64,000 nt of DNA from DASWNP01 sp036399175. GTDB taxonomy: Bacteria > Acidobacteriota > Blastocatellia > Pyrinomonadales > Pyrinomonadaceae. The notes beneath the pieces were generated by a model. The model made no database searches and was not told where the DNA came from. It saw only the letters and a program-made list of their open reading frames with translations. The position numbers and the translations under genes are program-made. Where the stretch lies: NCBI GenBank assembly GCA_036399175.1, contig DASWNP010000042.1, positions 10,097 to 74,096 on the forward strand, given 5' to 3'. Below, in pieces: positions 8,427-17,177 of the stretch (position 1 is its first letter; the number at the start of each line of letters is the position of its first letter).

Positions 8427-8834
8427 AGTATTTGTTTACCGTTCCTTCTCGGATGGAAAGATGAAGCGACGGCTTCGGGCTCGCGGGAGCATCCGGCGAA
8501 GCTTCGTTCACAGACGGGAAAGTGGCTTCGGCATCTGCGCTTGAACTCGATTGTAACACACAGCCTCGCGCCTCACTCAAGCAGGCGCGTGACGGGCTCG
8601 AAAGCGCGCCTGCGGTTTTAGCAGATTGCCAAGCCGACTCTCGCCAATCCGCAACCTGCCAGAAGCCTCAAGCCTCGGAGAGTAGGTTTTCAAGGACTTT
8701 TAAGTTTGATGCAGCGCGGCACGTCGATTGATTTGCGAGAGAGGTTGAAGAGACCGGACGAGGGGCGTCTTCGGAGGGCAAAGCTTAGAGAGAGGCGAAC
8801 AGCGATTCGTCTCGAAGGAAAGGAGCTACACGCG
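8427..8834. other. divergent intergenic region, no gene seen
   Basis: About 400 bases separate korA (-) and the membrane-protein gene (+). No convincing ORF, strong hairpin or repeat was seen. It presumably holds the two divergent promoters. Confidence 0.5.
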
Positions 8835-9260
8835 ATGAACACCATCGTCGTCACTTATCTGACCTATGTCACCATCAGCATCGGGCTGACAATCTGGGTG
8901 GCGCAAACGCTGCATAAAAACGGGCGCGTCTTTCTGGTCGATGTTTTTCAGGGCAACGAGGCGCTGGCCGATTCGGTCAATCACCTGCTGGTTGTCGGCT
9001 TCTACCTGATTAACTTCGGCTACATGACGCTCGCTCTCAAGATTGGCTACAGCGTCGAGACGCCGCGCGAGGGGATAGAGGCTCTCTCCTGGAAGGTTGG
9101 CATGGTGCTGCTCGTCCTCGGCATCATGCACTTCTTCAACCTCTACGTCTTCAGCCGCATTCGTCGCCGCCCACACACGCCGGGCTGGCATCAACCGACG
9201 CCGAAGCGTGAAGGCTTCGTCAGCTTCCGCGACGACGAGCCGCAGGCTAACAGAGCGTAA
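8835..9260 (+). CDS. small integral membrane protein
   Basis: 141 residues with three hydrophobic segments (about residues 4-23, 48-68 and 84-105) and a basic, hydrophilic C-terminal tail from about residue 110. The segment between the first two helices is amphipathic (GRVFLVDVFQGNEALADSVN). The ATG is chosen because an AAGGAG Shine-Dalgarno sits at 8819-8824. The family is unrecognised. The gene is followed by a strong symmetric terminator and is monocistronic as far as the sequence shows. Confidence 0.8.
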   Translation: MNTIVVTYLTYVTISIGLTIWVAQTLHKNGRVFLVDVFQGNEALADSVNHLLVVGFYLINFGYMTLALKIGYSVETPREGIEALSWKVGMVLLVLGIMHFFNLYVFSRIRRRPHTPGWHQPTPKREGFVSFRDDEPQANRA

Positions 9261-9291
9261 GTTTGAAAGACGAGGGCGAGAGCGAAAGATG

Positions 9292-9335
9292 AAAATACCG
9301 GCGACGCTTCACTCTGAAAGCGTCGCCGGTATTTT
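9292..9335. terminator. bidirectional intrinsic terminator
   Basis: A near-perfect 18-bp inverted repeat, AAAATACCGGCGACGCTT paired with its complement around a short loop, has A-tract and T-tract flanks. It lies between the convergent membrane-protein and bactofilin genes and fits a rho-independent terminator for both. Confidence 0.85.
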
Positions 9336-9366
9336 GTCTTCGGTCGTCGATAGGGATTCGCTGATG

Positions 9367-10104
9367 TTAGCTGGCGATGTCGGCTGAAAGGTCGGAGACA
9401 TCGGAGGAATCGCCGCCGAGGCTGCTGCCGCTCGTAGCGGACATGGACGAGATGTCGGCGCTGCTGCCGGTGGCGGCGCTGGCAGAGGCCGCCGCGTCGC
9501 TTTCGCGTTTGTCGTGCGCCTCCTTCACCTGCACCATGCGGCAACTGCCCTCGAAGAGCGCGCCGTTTTCGATGACGAGCGCGGGCGTCTGGATGTTGCC
9601 GTTGACGCGCGCGACTCTGCCCATCTCGATGCGCTTGGTAGCGATGATGTCGCCGTTGACCGTGCCGTAAATCTGCGCGATGGAGACTTCGATGTTGGCA
9701 TCGACCTGCCCGTTGGTGCTGACGATAAGCGTACCGTCCTGCGAGCTGACGCGTCCCGAGAGATGGCCGTCAACCCTGAGCATGCCCTTGAAGGAAGCCT
9801 CGCCCGTCAAGACCGTGCCGTTGCCGACGAAGCCCGAGAGCGTGCCTTCCTTGATGTCGCGCGCCAGCGATTCGCTTTCGGTGACGGCGCGCGAAGCCGT
9901 CGGCGTATGGACAGAGCCCTGATAGTAGCTGTCGGACGAGGACGCGGCGCTGCCGCCCATCCCTGCGCTGCTGCCGCCGCTACCGCTCATGCCGCCCGAG
10001 GCTGCGCTCGTCGTCGAGCCGCCGTGCTGCGACGTGGCCGAAGGCGTATGGTCGGCGGTGGTATCGCTCTTTTCCTCTTTCGGATTTCTTCCCATTCTAA
10101 GCAT
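9367..10104 (-). CDS. bactofilin-family polymer-forming protein
   Basis: 245 residues. The central region (about residues 88-200) has the bactofilin beta-helix pattern: GTLSGFVGNGTVLTGE, GMLRVDGHLSGRV, GTLIVSTNGQVDANI, ARVNGNIQTPALVIENGA. Bactofilins self-assemble into filaments without nucleotide and help shape the cell or position proteins. Both ends are low complexity: a Gly/Ser/Ala/Met-rich N-terminal linker (about 20-60) and a Ser/Ala-rich tail. The start at 10104 has GGGAG at good spacing; a second ATG three codons in is equally possible. The gene ends against the terminator at 9292-9335. Confidence 0.9.
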   Translation of the reverse strand: MLRMGRNPKEEKSDTTADHTPSATSQHGGSTTSAASGGMSGSGGSSAGMGGSAASSSDSYYQGSVHTPTASRAVTESESLARDIKEGTLSGFVGNGTVLTGEASFKGMLRVDGHLSGRVSSQDGTLIVSTNGQVDANIEVSIAQIYGTVNGDIIATKRIEMGRVARVNGNIQTPALVIENGALFEGSCRMVQVKEAHDKRESDAAASASAATGSSADISSMSATSGSSLGGDSSDVSDLSADIAS

Positions 10105-10356
10105 TATCGTCTTCTCCCATTGACACTGGTGGTCGATGTAGTTAGCCGAGAGCAAACAAGCGTATGCTTCGAGGATTGATTTCAAACCGGACTGAAGGCC
10201 GGTCGGTGTTGTATTTGAAAGCCGTACGGAGAGTGCAGCCGACGCCGGGTCGGTGTTTCCCGTCGGCGTCGGCTGTGGTCGCTTCTCCAAAAGCGCTTGC
10301 AGATGATATGCCAACGGGCGACAACTAACAAGAAAAAAAGTCCGCGAGGCCGAAGG

Positions 10357-10565
10357 CAGGGGAAGGGGGAAGGGGGAAGGGGTAAAGGGGAAGGGGTAAA
10401 GGGTAAAGGGCAGGAAAGGCGTCGAGCGGGATAATCTGTGGCAAGACTTGAGACGCGCACGTTGCGCTCGCCGCGCGCTCTTTCCCTTTCCCCCTTCCCC
10501 TTTACCCTTTACCCCTTTTGTCCCTTTACCCTTTTCCCCTTTTACCCCTTTCCCCTTTTGTTTTA
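10357..10565. repeat. heptamer inverted-repeat element, GGGGAAG/GGGTAAA type
   Basis: The left arm (about 10357-10411) is a purine run of tandem GGGGAAG and GGGTAAA heptamers. The right arm (about 10481-10565) is the pyrimidine complement in tandem. A roughly 70-base spacer separates them. It occupies most of the 508-base gap between the bactofilin (-) and dienelactone hydrolase (+) genes. The G-rich strand could form quadruplexes. Confidence 0.8.
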
Positions 10566-10612
10566 ACTTATGCCGGGCATTCTATTCCAGAGATTTCGAC
10601 GGGAGGAGTTTT

Positions 10613-11293
10613 ATGGCAGGCGAGATGATTGAGTTTCAGGCGAACGGCTCGACGGCGCGGGGTTATCTGTCTCGTCCGGCGTCGGGCAGGGGCGCGGGCG
10701 TCATCGTGATACAGGAATGGTGGGGGCTCGTGCCGCACATCAGGGAGGTGGCCGACCGCTTCGCCGCCGAGGGTTTTGTCGCGCTCGCGCCCGACCTGTA
10801 TCACGGCGAGTCGGCCTCTTCGCCCGACGAGGCCGGGAAGCTGATGATGGCTCTCGACATCGACCGGACGGAGAAAGACTTGCGCGGCGCGATTGAGTAC
10901 CTGCTCGGACACGAGGCGGTCGAGGGCGGCAAGGTGGGCACGGTCGGCTTCTGCATGGGAGGGGTGCTCTCTCTGTATGCGGCGTCGAAGAACGAGCAGG
11001 TCGGTGCGTGCGTCGTCTTCTACGGCATTCATCCGAAGGTCGAGCCGCCTCTGGAAAATCTGCGCGCGCCCGTCCTCGGACTCTACGCCGAGCGCGACGC
11101 TTTCGTTCCTCCCGCCTCGGTGCGCGAGCTTGAAGGCAGACTCAAGGCGCTCGGCAAACAGGCCGAGATGCACATCTACGAAAACACAGACCACGCCTTC
11201 TTCAACGACACGCGCCCCGAGGTCTACGACCCGCAGGCCGCCGCCGACGCATGGCGACGCACCCTAGAGTTCTTCCGCCGGCATCTCGGTTGA
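10613..11293 (+). CDS. dienelactone hydrolase family alpha/beta hydrolase
   Basis: 226 residues, close to the usual family length. The catalytic triad is visible: nucleophile Cys114 in GFCMGG, Asp162 in AERDAFVPP, and His194 in NTDHAFFND. The N-terminal VIVIQEWWGLVPHIREVADR segment is characteristic of dienelactone hydrolases, which open lactone rings in chloroaromatic degradation; many homologues act on other esters. The ATG at 10613 follows a GGGAGGAG Shine-Dalgarno. No aromatic-catabolism genes adjoin it, so the substrate is open. Confidence 0.93.
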   Translation: MAGEMIEFQANGSTARGYLSRPASGRGAGVIVIQEWWGLVPHIREVADRFAAEGFVALAPDLYHGESASSPDEAGKLMMALDIDRTEKDLRGAIEYLLGHEAVEGGKVGTVGFCMGGVLSLYAASKNEQVGACVVFYGIHPKVEPPLENLRAPVLGLYAERDAFVPPASVRELEGRLKALGKQAEMHIYENTDHAFFNDTRPEVYDPQAAADAWRRTLEFFRRHLG

Positions 11294-11348
11294 GACGCGA
11301 GAGGCGTGCGTCCTAGCCGGAGTAATTTTCAACCGGCTATATGCATGC

Positions 11349-11416
11349 AGGGGCAGGGCAAATCAGCAACTCGTCGTGGTATCGAACCGAACGAGTTGTT
11401 GACTTGCCCTGCCCCT
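11349..11416. repeat. long inverted repeat, possible terminator
   Basis: 26-base arms (11349-11374 and 11391-11416, beginning AGGGGCAGGGCAA) match at 24 of 26 positions around a 16-base loop. A second small hairpin (TAGCCGG, 11314-11320 with 11333-11339) precedes it. Together they fill the gap between the convergent dienelactone hydrolase and lamin-tail genes. Confidence 0.75.
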
Positions 11417-11437
11417 ACAGTTTTTCAGCGCCTTCCT

Positions 11438-13252
11438 TCAATGGCGCGATTCGATGTCGATGAAGAAGCGGAAGCTGCCTTTGCCCGCGACGCCGAGGAG
11501 GAATTGAAGGTCTATCCCAGCGCCGTGCGGGAGCGGGTTGGCGAGCGTGATAGTGCCCGCCGCAACGGAAGAGTTGAAGCCGCCGCCGTCGGGTTGAGCA
11601 GGCGGTTCTTCGAGCGTGGTGCGCCCGACGGGGATGGTGCAGGGCGCGGTAGTCGAAGAGGCTCCGGCAGTGGTGGCGCAGATGCCGGAGTCGTTCGTCG
11701 TGACGCGCGCATCTTCGGAAGTACAGACGCGCACGTCGGCCGCGCCGGGCGGCGGCGGGAAGGTCGTGATGTCGATGATGCGGAAGCGCAGCTTGGTGAT
11801 GGGCGAGCCGGTGTAGTTCGTGAAGCGACGACGAACCCGGAGCGTGCCGAACTCGCTCGGACATCCTTCGACCGACGCGCCGCGCTCGCGGTTGGGCGCG
11901 AGCGTGGGTGAGACGGTCGTGTCGAGATAGTTGATGGCGACGGCTGTGGTGTTCTGAATCGTGGGGCTCGAAGAGTTGGAGGGGCCGGGAGCGCCGAGGC
12001 GCTGCGGGATGACGTTGGGGGCACCGGGCGGCGTGTAGGGCGTGCCGCTCGGATCGACGATGATGAAATCGACGGAGTTGTTATCGCTGTCTTTCGGCAG
12101 GCCGCTCAGAAGGTTTCGGTAGAAGCTGTAGTTGGTGTTGAAGTTGGGATTGATAGCCGGGTGTCCGGTGCCTTCTTTGTAGAGCGGGTTGATTTCGCCG
12201 ACGGTCGCGCCGTTGGTCTCGAAGCCGACGGCATCGAGGCGCGTCGCCGTGCTGAACCTGGTCGGGTCGGCGGTGTTGAAAAGCGCGATGCCCCGGTTAT
12301 CGGGGATGTCGATGGTGTAGGCAGTGTCGCCTGTGGCGGTGGTGTTGCTGGCGGCAGGGTAGGCGGCGAGCGAGTAGCCGACGGAATTGACGCCGAGGAA
12401 ATGGCCGCGCGGGACGAAGCCCGTGCCGTTGGGAATGGTGAAGCGGAGGATGCCGTCGGAGGCGGCGAGGGCGTAGCCCGAAGAGTTGTCGTTCGTCTGG
12501 ACGAAGATGAACTGGTCAGTCGCGTTGTAGATTTCGACGAACTCGTCGAAGGCTTGCGTGGCCGTGCCCGTACCGGGGCCGCGAAGGCGAAACTCGTTGA
12601 TGATGAGGAAGCCCGGAAGGATAGTCATCGGCGAGGCGCTGTTGCGCGGAGCGGGCGCGGCGTTGATGAAATCGGCGGCGTTGTTGTCTGTGTCCTGCGC
12701 GCCGTTCTGCTTTCTGAAAGCGGCGGTGGTGGCGCTCAGGTCGGGCGTCGTGCCCGCGCCTCCCTCGGCGCAGTTGTTCGTGCCGTAGCTGACGAAATCG
12801 ACGATTGACGCGGAGACGGGGCAGCCTGCGGCGAGCGTCGTCTGGTCGCTCGTGAGCGCAACCTTGCCCTGCGTGGCCGCCATCGGCGTCGTGCCCACAA
12901 CGTCGGGCGTCGGCAAATCCGCGCCGCCGCCGCTTCCCGCGCAGCTCTGCTGAATCAGGTAGTAACGACCGGGAGCGATTGAGCCCTGTAGGTTAGTTTT
13001 CGTGAACGCGCTGGTCGAGCCTGCGGCGGCATACTGGACAGCCCAGTTGGAGAGATTGACCGTCGTCCTGCCGCGATTGAAAAGCTCTATGTAATCGCAC
13101 TTGAAGTTGGGCGAGGCCGCGCCGCCTCCGCCGTAAATCTGGCTGATGACGACATTGGGAGAGACGGCGAAAACCTGCTCGAAGGCCGACAGGAAAAGGA
13201 CGAAGGCGAGGGCGACGAAAACCCTCCGGCATGCTCTCGAAAAGGGGGACAT
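11438..13252 (-). CDS. secreted protein with two lamin-tail domains
   Basis: 604 residues with a clear signal peptide (RRVFVALAFVLFLSAFEQVFA). The N-terminal segment VVISQIYGGGG...CDYIELFNRG...VNLSNWAVQYA is a lamin-tail domain (LTD). A second one follows around FLIINEFRLRGPG...FDEFVEIYNATD. The last roughly 200 residues include a beta-rich region (TLRVRRRFTNYTGSPITKLRFRIIDI) typical of secreted acidobacterial proteins. LTDs are immunoglobulin-like modules often found in exported nucleases and adhesins; no catalytic domain is evident here. I chose the start at 13252 because AAGGAG lies just upstream and the signal peptide begins directly after it. Confidence 0.85.
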   Translation of the reverse strand: MSPFSRACRRVFVALAFVLFLSAFEQVFAVSPNVVISQIYGGGGAASPNFKCDYIELFNRGRTTVNLSNWAVQYAAAGSTSAFTKTNLQGSIAPGRYYLIQQSCAGSGGGADLPTPDVVGTTPMAATQGKVALTSDQTTLAAGCPVSASIVDFVSYGTNNCAEGGAGTTPDLSATTAAFRKQNGAQDTDNNAADFINAAPAPRNSASPMTILPGFLIINEFRLRGPGTGTATQAFDEFVEIYNATDQFIFVQTNDNSSGYALAASDGILRFTIPNGTGFVPRGHFLGVNSVGYSLAAYPAASNTTATGDTAYTIDIPDNRGIALFNTADPTRFSTATRLDAVGFETNGATVGEINPLYKEGTGHPAINPNFNTNYSFYRNLLSGLPKDSDNNSVDFIIVDPSGTPYTPPGAPNVIPQRLGAPGPSNSSSPTIQNTTAVAINYLDTTVSPTLAPNRERGASVEGCPSEFGTLRVRRRFTNYTGSPITKLRFRIIDITTFPPPPGAADVRVCTSEDARVTTNDSGICATTAGASSTTAPCTIPVGRTTLEEPPAQPDGGGFNSSVAAGTITLANPLPHGAGIDLQFLLGVAGKGSFRFFIDIESRH

Positions 13253-13562
13253 CGGCAAGTCTCCTTGATTGACGGATAGAGAGCGGGGAGCACTCCGTTT
13301 GTAGCTTTCGCGTCGGCAGGCGACCCGGCAGTTGGCCTCCGGCGGGAAGCCGAATGATGGAGGGGAAAGAAGAGTCGGCCTTGAGCCACAAGCATTATTA
13401 GGTTTCGCGTCGAAGCCTGTCAACGGCTCTCGACGACCGAGCCGGCGGAGGCGGCGAGCGACGCATCCGTTTCGATTTTCCGCGCACCCCGACCGCTTCA
13501 ATTCTGCCAAGTTGCATCTCGACGCTCAATGCCTTAAAACATTATTCATCGGAGAACGGTTA

Positions 13563-13644
13563 TCAGTTTTCAGTTTTCAGTTTTCAGTTTTCAGCAGAAG
13601 ACACGGCTTCTCTTCTGAAAACTGAAAACCGAAAACTGAAAACT
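13563..13644. repeat. heptamer inverted-repeat element, CAGTTTT type
   Basis: The left arm has four tandem CAGTTTT units, the spacer is CAGCAGAAGACACGGCTTCT-like, and the right arm has tandem CTGAAAA units. It ends 12 bases before the ttcA start codon, which has no Shine-Dalgarno. The remainder of the 13253-13562 gap shows no gene. Confidence 0.85.
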
Positions 13645-13656
13645 CTGTTACAAGCG

Positions 13657-14511
13657 ATGTTTGTCGAAAGCAAAATCAAGACTAAGTTGCTGCGCCAGAT
13701 GGGCGAGGCGATTAAGGATTTCGGGATGATCGAGGACGGCGACCGCGTGATGGTCTGCCTGTCGGGCGGCAAGGACAGCTACACGATGCTCGACCTCCTG
13801 ATGGACGTGCGCGAGCGTGCGCCCGTCAGCTTCGACCTCCTCGCCGTCAATCTCGACCAGAAGCAGCCGGGCTTTCCAGCCGACGTGCTGCCCGGTTATC
13901 TCGAACGAGTCGGCGTCCGGTTCCGCATCGTCGAGCGCGACACCTATTCGGTCGTCAAAAGATTAGTGCCCGAAGGCAAAACCTACTGCTCGGTCTGCTC
14001 GCGCCTGCGTCGAGGGATTCTCTACCAGACGGCGGTCGAAGAAGGCTGCACCAAGATTGCTCTCGGCCACCACGCCGACGACATCATCACGACGTTCCTC
14101 CTCAACCTTTTCTTCGTCGGCACGCTCAAAGCGATGCCGCCGGTGCTTCGCTCCGACGACGGGCGCAACACCGTCATTCGTCCGCTCGCCTACTGCCGCG
14201 AGTCGGACATCGCCGAGTATGCCGCGCAGAAGAGTTTCCCAATCATCCCCTGCGACCTCTGCGGCTCTCAAACCAATCTCAAGCGCGCCCGTATCAAGCG
14301 GCTCATCACAGAACTCGAAGGGGAGATTCCCAACATTCGCAGCTCGATGTTGACCGCGCTCGGCAACGCCGTCCCCACTCACCTGCTCGACCCGAAGCTC
14401 TTCGACTTCAAATCGCTCTCGGCTGCCACAGGCGACATCGAAGCCGAACTCGACACCGCCCTCGGCCACACCGATTCCGATGCTGCCCCTACGCTCGTCT
14501 CCATCGCCTGA
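13657..14511 (+). CDS. ttcA: tRNA 2-thiocytidine(32) synthetase TtcA
   Basis: 284 residues. TtcA thiolates cytidine 32 of certain tRNAs using an ATP-pyrophosphatase domain and a [4Fe-4S] cluster. Visible are the PP-loop LSGGKDSYTML near residue 36, the LGHHADD motif, and the cluster cysteines Cys111 and Cys114 (YCSVC) with Cys199/Cys202 (CDLCGSQ). This arrangement distinguishes TtcA from TilS-type and MnmA enzymes. The start lies just downstream of a heptamer repeat element and lacks a recognisable ribosome-binding site. Another heptamer element begins 20 bases past the stop codon. Confidence 0.95.
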   Translation: MFVESKIKTKLLRQMGEAIKDFGMIEDGDRVMVCLSGGKDSYTMLDLLMDVRERAPVSFDLLAVNLDQKQPGFPADVLPGYLERVGVRFRIVERDTYSVVKRLVPEGKTYCSVCSRLRRGILYQTAVEEGCTKIALGHHADDIITTFLLNLFFVGTLKAMPPVLRSDDGRNTVIRPLAYCRESDIAEYAAQKSFPIIPCDLCGSQTNLKRARIKRLITELEGEIPNIRSSMLTALGNAVPTHLLDPKLFDFKSLSAATGDIEAELDTALGHTDSDAAPTLVSIA

Positions 14512-14530
14512 GAGCGAGGATTAAAGACAA

Positions 14531-14617
14531 ATGCGGAATGATGAATGATGAATGATGAATTGAAGACAAACTGCTTTCTGCTTTTCATTCCGCATTCCGC
14601 ATTCCGCATTCATCATT
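14531..14617. repeat. heptamer inverted-repeat element, ATGATGA/ATGCGGA type
   Basis: The left arm is ATGCGGA followed by three ATGATGA units; the right arm has CGCATTC units ending in ATCATT. The spacer TTGAAGACAAACTGCTTTCT is shared with the elements at 21144, 47211 and 60724. It lies between ttcA and the next + strand gene, whose ATG is eight bases away. Confidence 0.88.
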
Positions 14618-14624
14618 GATTCTG

Positions 14625-15515
14625 ATGCCTGCCACCGCCAAAAAATTCGAGTTAGACTTCACGGGCTTTCCGCCCGGCACGGTCGTCGAATATACGACGC
14701 TGCTATGCCTCGCCTGCATCTTCGAGCTTTTCACCAAGCAGCTCGGCCTCGCCCCTCGCACCGCTTACTCCGAGGTCAGACGCCACGCGCCCACCGTCGC
14801 CGAGCTGACCGCCGCACAGCACGAGCGCCCCTACTTCGACTCCGAAGAGAAACACCCGCGCTGCCCCTACTGTGATTCCAGCAAGCGCTGGCACGCGCGC
14901 CTCGACACCTTCCGCATCGAAGGCGGAAAGCAGACGGACGCGCCGCGCCGCGCGCTCGTGAAGTCGCTGCCGAAGGCCGACGAGCAGTTTCAACTCGTCG
15001 AGACGAAATCGACGCGTCGCGCTCTCTTCTTCGAGTGGCTCGACGCGCTCGGTCGGCGTCTCGATTTCGAGGACGAACAAGCTTGGATGCTCGAAGCCAC
15101 GCGCGCCTTTCTCGAACGCCGCGAGCCGAAGACGGATTGGACTGAAACTTTTGAAGGCGTGCGACAGGTGAGGCGCTCGCAGCGTCTCGAAGAAGGATGG
15201 GAGCGCGAAGGCTCGCGCCTCTTTCTCGCCTCCGCGCTCTACAACGACGTGCTTCTCGTTCAATACCTCGTCAGCCGCTCGCACCGGCACGGCGGGCGCA
15301 CGCTCGAAGGCCGTCTCACCCTCATTGAACTCGTCCGACGCATGCGCCACCGAGGCCACCTCGACGCGCAGGGCATCACCGAGCGCGACCAGTTCGACGT
15401 GCTTGAAAAATTGGTCGAGCACCTCACCGGCGGCGACCTCGCCGTCAAGCTCATCTACATCATCGACCGCCGCGACCTCCTCGAAAAAGTCAAAACCGTC
15501 TACGCGAGATACTAA
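14625..15515 (+). CDS. hypothetical protein with CPYC motif
   Basis: I do not recognise this 296-residue protein. It opens with a hydrophobic-aromatic stretch containing LLCLAC, has a zinc-ribbon-like HPRCPYCDSSKRWH segment at about residues 80-92, and continues as a charged, probably helical region (FEWLDALGRRLDFEDEQAW; LIELVRRMRHRGHLDAQGI). The RCPYC pair together with the earlier CLAC pair could form one zinc site. It follows ttcA in the same orientation, separated only by a heptamer repeat, and its stop codon abuts a second one. The ATG at 14625 is preferred to a TTG three codons upstream, which lies within the repeat. Base composition matches its neighbours. Confidence 0.75.
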   Translation: MPATAKKFELDFTGFPPGTVVEYTTLLCLACIFELFTKQLGLAPRTAYSEVRRHAPTVAELTAAQHERPYFDSEEKHPRCPYCDSSKRWHARLDTFRIEGGKQTDAPRRALVKSLPKADEQFQLVETKSTRRALFFEWLDALGRRLDFEDEQAWMLEATRAFLERREPKTDWTETFEGVRQVRRSQRLEEGWEREGSRLFLASALYNDVLLVQYLVSRSHRHGGRTLEGRLTLIELVRRMRHRGHLDAQGITERDQFDVLEKLVEHLTGGDLAVKLIYIIDRRDLLEKVKTVYARY

Positions 15516-15517
15516 AA

Positions 15518-15628
15518 GCAGTAGCCAGTAACCAGTAGAAGGCATCTTGAGCGATGAAGCTGCTCGGATGCCCTTCTCGCTGCTGAACGCTTCAAGGCGT
15601 TTTTCTACTGACTACCGGCTACTGCTAC
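15518..15628. repeat. heptamer inverted-repeat element, CAGTAGC type
   Basis: The left arm reads CAGTAGC CAGTAAC CAGTAGA; the right arm CTACTGA CTACCGG CTACTGC. The whole gap between the convergent genes ending at 15515 and 15634 is this element. Confidence 0.82.
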
Positions 15629-15633
15629 TTTTA

Positions 15634-16806
15634 TTACCTCTGCATCTTGTTGAAGTGAAGGAGCAGGGGCGAGGGCAGAGAGATGTCTTCGAGGCGGAAG
15701 ACGGCGTAGCTTGAGTGCTCGGTTTTCAGGAGGCGATAGATGCCGTCCCGGCCTGCTGAGGCGGGCGTGCCGTCGCGCTGCGAGAGGTAGAGCTGCGCCT
15801 GTTCGATGGTGGGGCGTCGCTCGTTGTGCTGCTCGCTCATGGCATCGACGACGTAGGACTTGAGAAGCTTCGGCCAGTACTTGGCGAAGAGCGCGGGGCT
15901 GGCGAAGGCATCGACCCAGACCAGCTCGCCGTTGCGCGCCACGACGACGCCGACCACTCCGGGGGCGAGCACCTCCTTTTGCAGCGCCGAGATGTATTGC
16001 TCCATCGTCGCGCTGACCTTCTCGCTCTTGTAGACTTCCTGGTAAGTGTCGGTAGTGTTGGCCGTGCCGAGGCGGGAGTTGTTTTCGCTCACCTCTTTCC
16101 AGACTTCGCTCTGCTGCTTTTTGTCCTGCGCCGCCGCGCGAAGCTTCGGGTGAGAGATGGCTCCGAGGCTGGAGAAGTTTTCGGGCGCGCTCATCACGGG
16201 CGCAACGATGCTGGTCTCCGCACGCCCGCCGCCGCTCGATGCTCTCTCCGTGCGATGGCTCCAACGTCCGTGCTCGACGCAGAAGACGCTCAGGCTGATG
16301 GGCACGCTGACGGGCGGAACGATTAAGTCTCCCTCGACTATACGATCCTGCTTGCCACCGACAATCACCTCGCCCGCCAGCAGCAGAAGCTTCTTGCCCG
16401 AGCGATTAGTCAACATCAGCTCGTTGACGCTGGCGTCGCCCGAAGCTTCCAGAGACGCCTGTTGATTGAGCAACGTGCGCCCTCGCCTCGTGCGCCGCGC
16501 CACCTGACGGCTTCCCTTCTCGCTTATCACGACCGTCCCGTTTTTGATGCCTTCGTCCAGCGTGATGTATGAGTCAGCCGGGGCAGTGCTCGCTCCGACG
16601 ATGGGAAAGAGCGTCAGGTTCTTGTAGCTGACGGGCGCAGTCACGCGCCACGCGCGAAGGCGGCTGCCCCCGCCGCCGTGAACGTAACGATTGCCCTTAG
16701 CCTTTGTCGCCGAAGGAAACGCCGCGAGCAGCAGTGCCGCCGCGAACAAGAGGGCGCTCAAGGCCGTCATCGTCCATCTTAGTTTCGTAACTGAATGTGA
16801 ACTCAT
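15634..16806 (-). CDS. secreted ARPP-1-type protein
   Basis: 390 residues with an N-terminal signal or anchor segment (about residues 8-30). The body matches the ARPP-1 domain pattern: NLTLFPIVG, YITLDEGIKNGTVVISE, VNELMLTNRSGKKLLLLAGE, the GGKQDRIVEGDLIVPP strand and LSVFCVEHGRW. ARPP-1 domains occur in bacterial exported proteins near ADP-ribosylglycohydrolase and rhodanese/phosphatase genes; biochemical function is unknown. The start at 16806 is backed by AGGAGG with good spacing. Its stop codon is six bases from a heptamer repeat. Confidence 0.8.
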   Translation of the reverse strand: MSSHSVTKLRWTMTALSALLFAAALLLAAFPSATKAKGNRYVHGGGGSRLRAWRVTAPVSYKNLTLFPIVGASTAPADSYITLDEGIKNGTVVISEKGSRQVARRTRRGRTLLNQQASLEASGDASVNELMLTNRSGKKLLLLAGEVIVGGKQDRIVEGDLIVPPVSVPISLSVFCVEHGRWSHRTERASSGGGRAETSIVAPVMSAPENFSSLGAISHPKLRAAAQDKKQQSEVWKEVSENNSRLGTANTTDTYQEVYKSEKVSATMEQYISALQKEVLAPGVVGVVVARNGELVWVDAFASPALFAKYWPKLLKSYVVDAMSEQHNERRPTIEQAQLYLSQRDGTPASAGRDGIYRLLKTEHSSYAVFRLEDISLPSPLLLHFNKMQR

Positions 16807-17177
16807 CTTTTCGCCTCCTGACAAGCTGGTCTCTGAATGATTAAGTCTCCGAAAGGTTGAGATGGCGGGAAGCGAGAGATAACCGCCGGCAGATCGGTCA
16901 GGGGCCGAGCCGACCATTTCTACAACCACGTCTGGAATTTGAACGACGCCGAGTTTGAATCTTGCGCAGCGCATCCGAAAATTTTTGAAGCGACGCACGA
17001 GTGCGCGTCTTTCATCAGCTTCGCTTACTTTCGGCGAGGCGGCTTAAGCGTCGGAACTTTTCCGACGAGTCGGGTGTCTAAGTCATGGAGTATCGAAGAC
17101 GTTTCGTGTCGAGAGAAGACCTGCGCGGACAGGCGGGGTCGGAGTTTGCCTGAAGGCAAGCGAAAGGAGAACGAAGG
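16807..17177. other. divergent intergenic region, no gene seen
   Basis: Between the ARPP-1 gene (-) and the ExbD-like gene (+) I see no supported ORF, tandem repeat or strong hairpin. It should contain both promoters. Confidence 0.45.
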
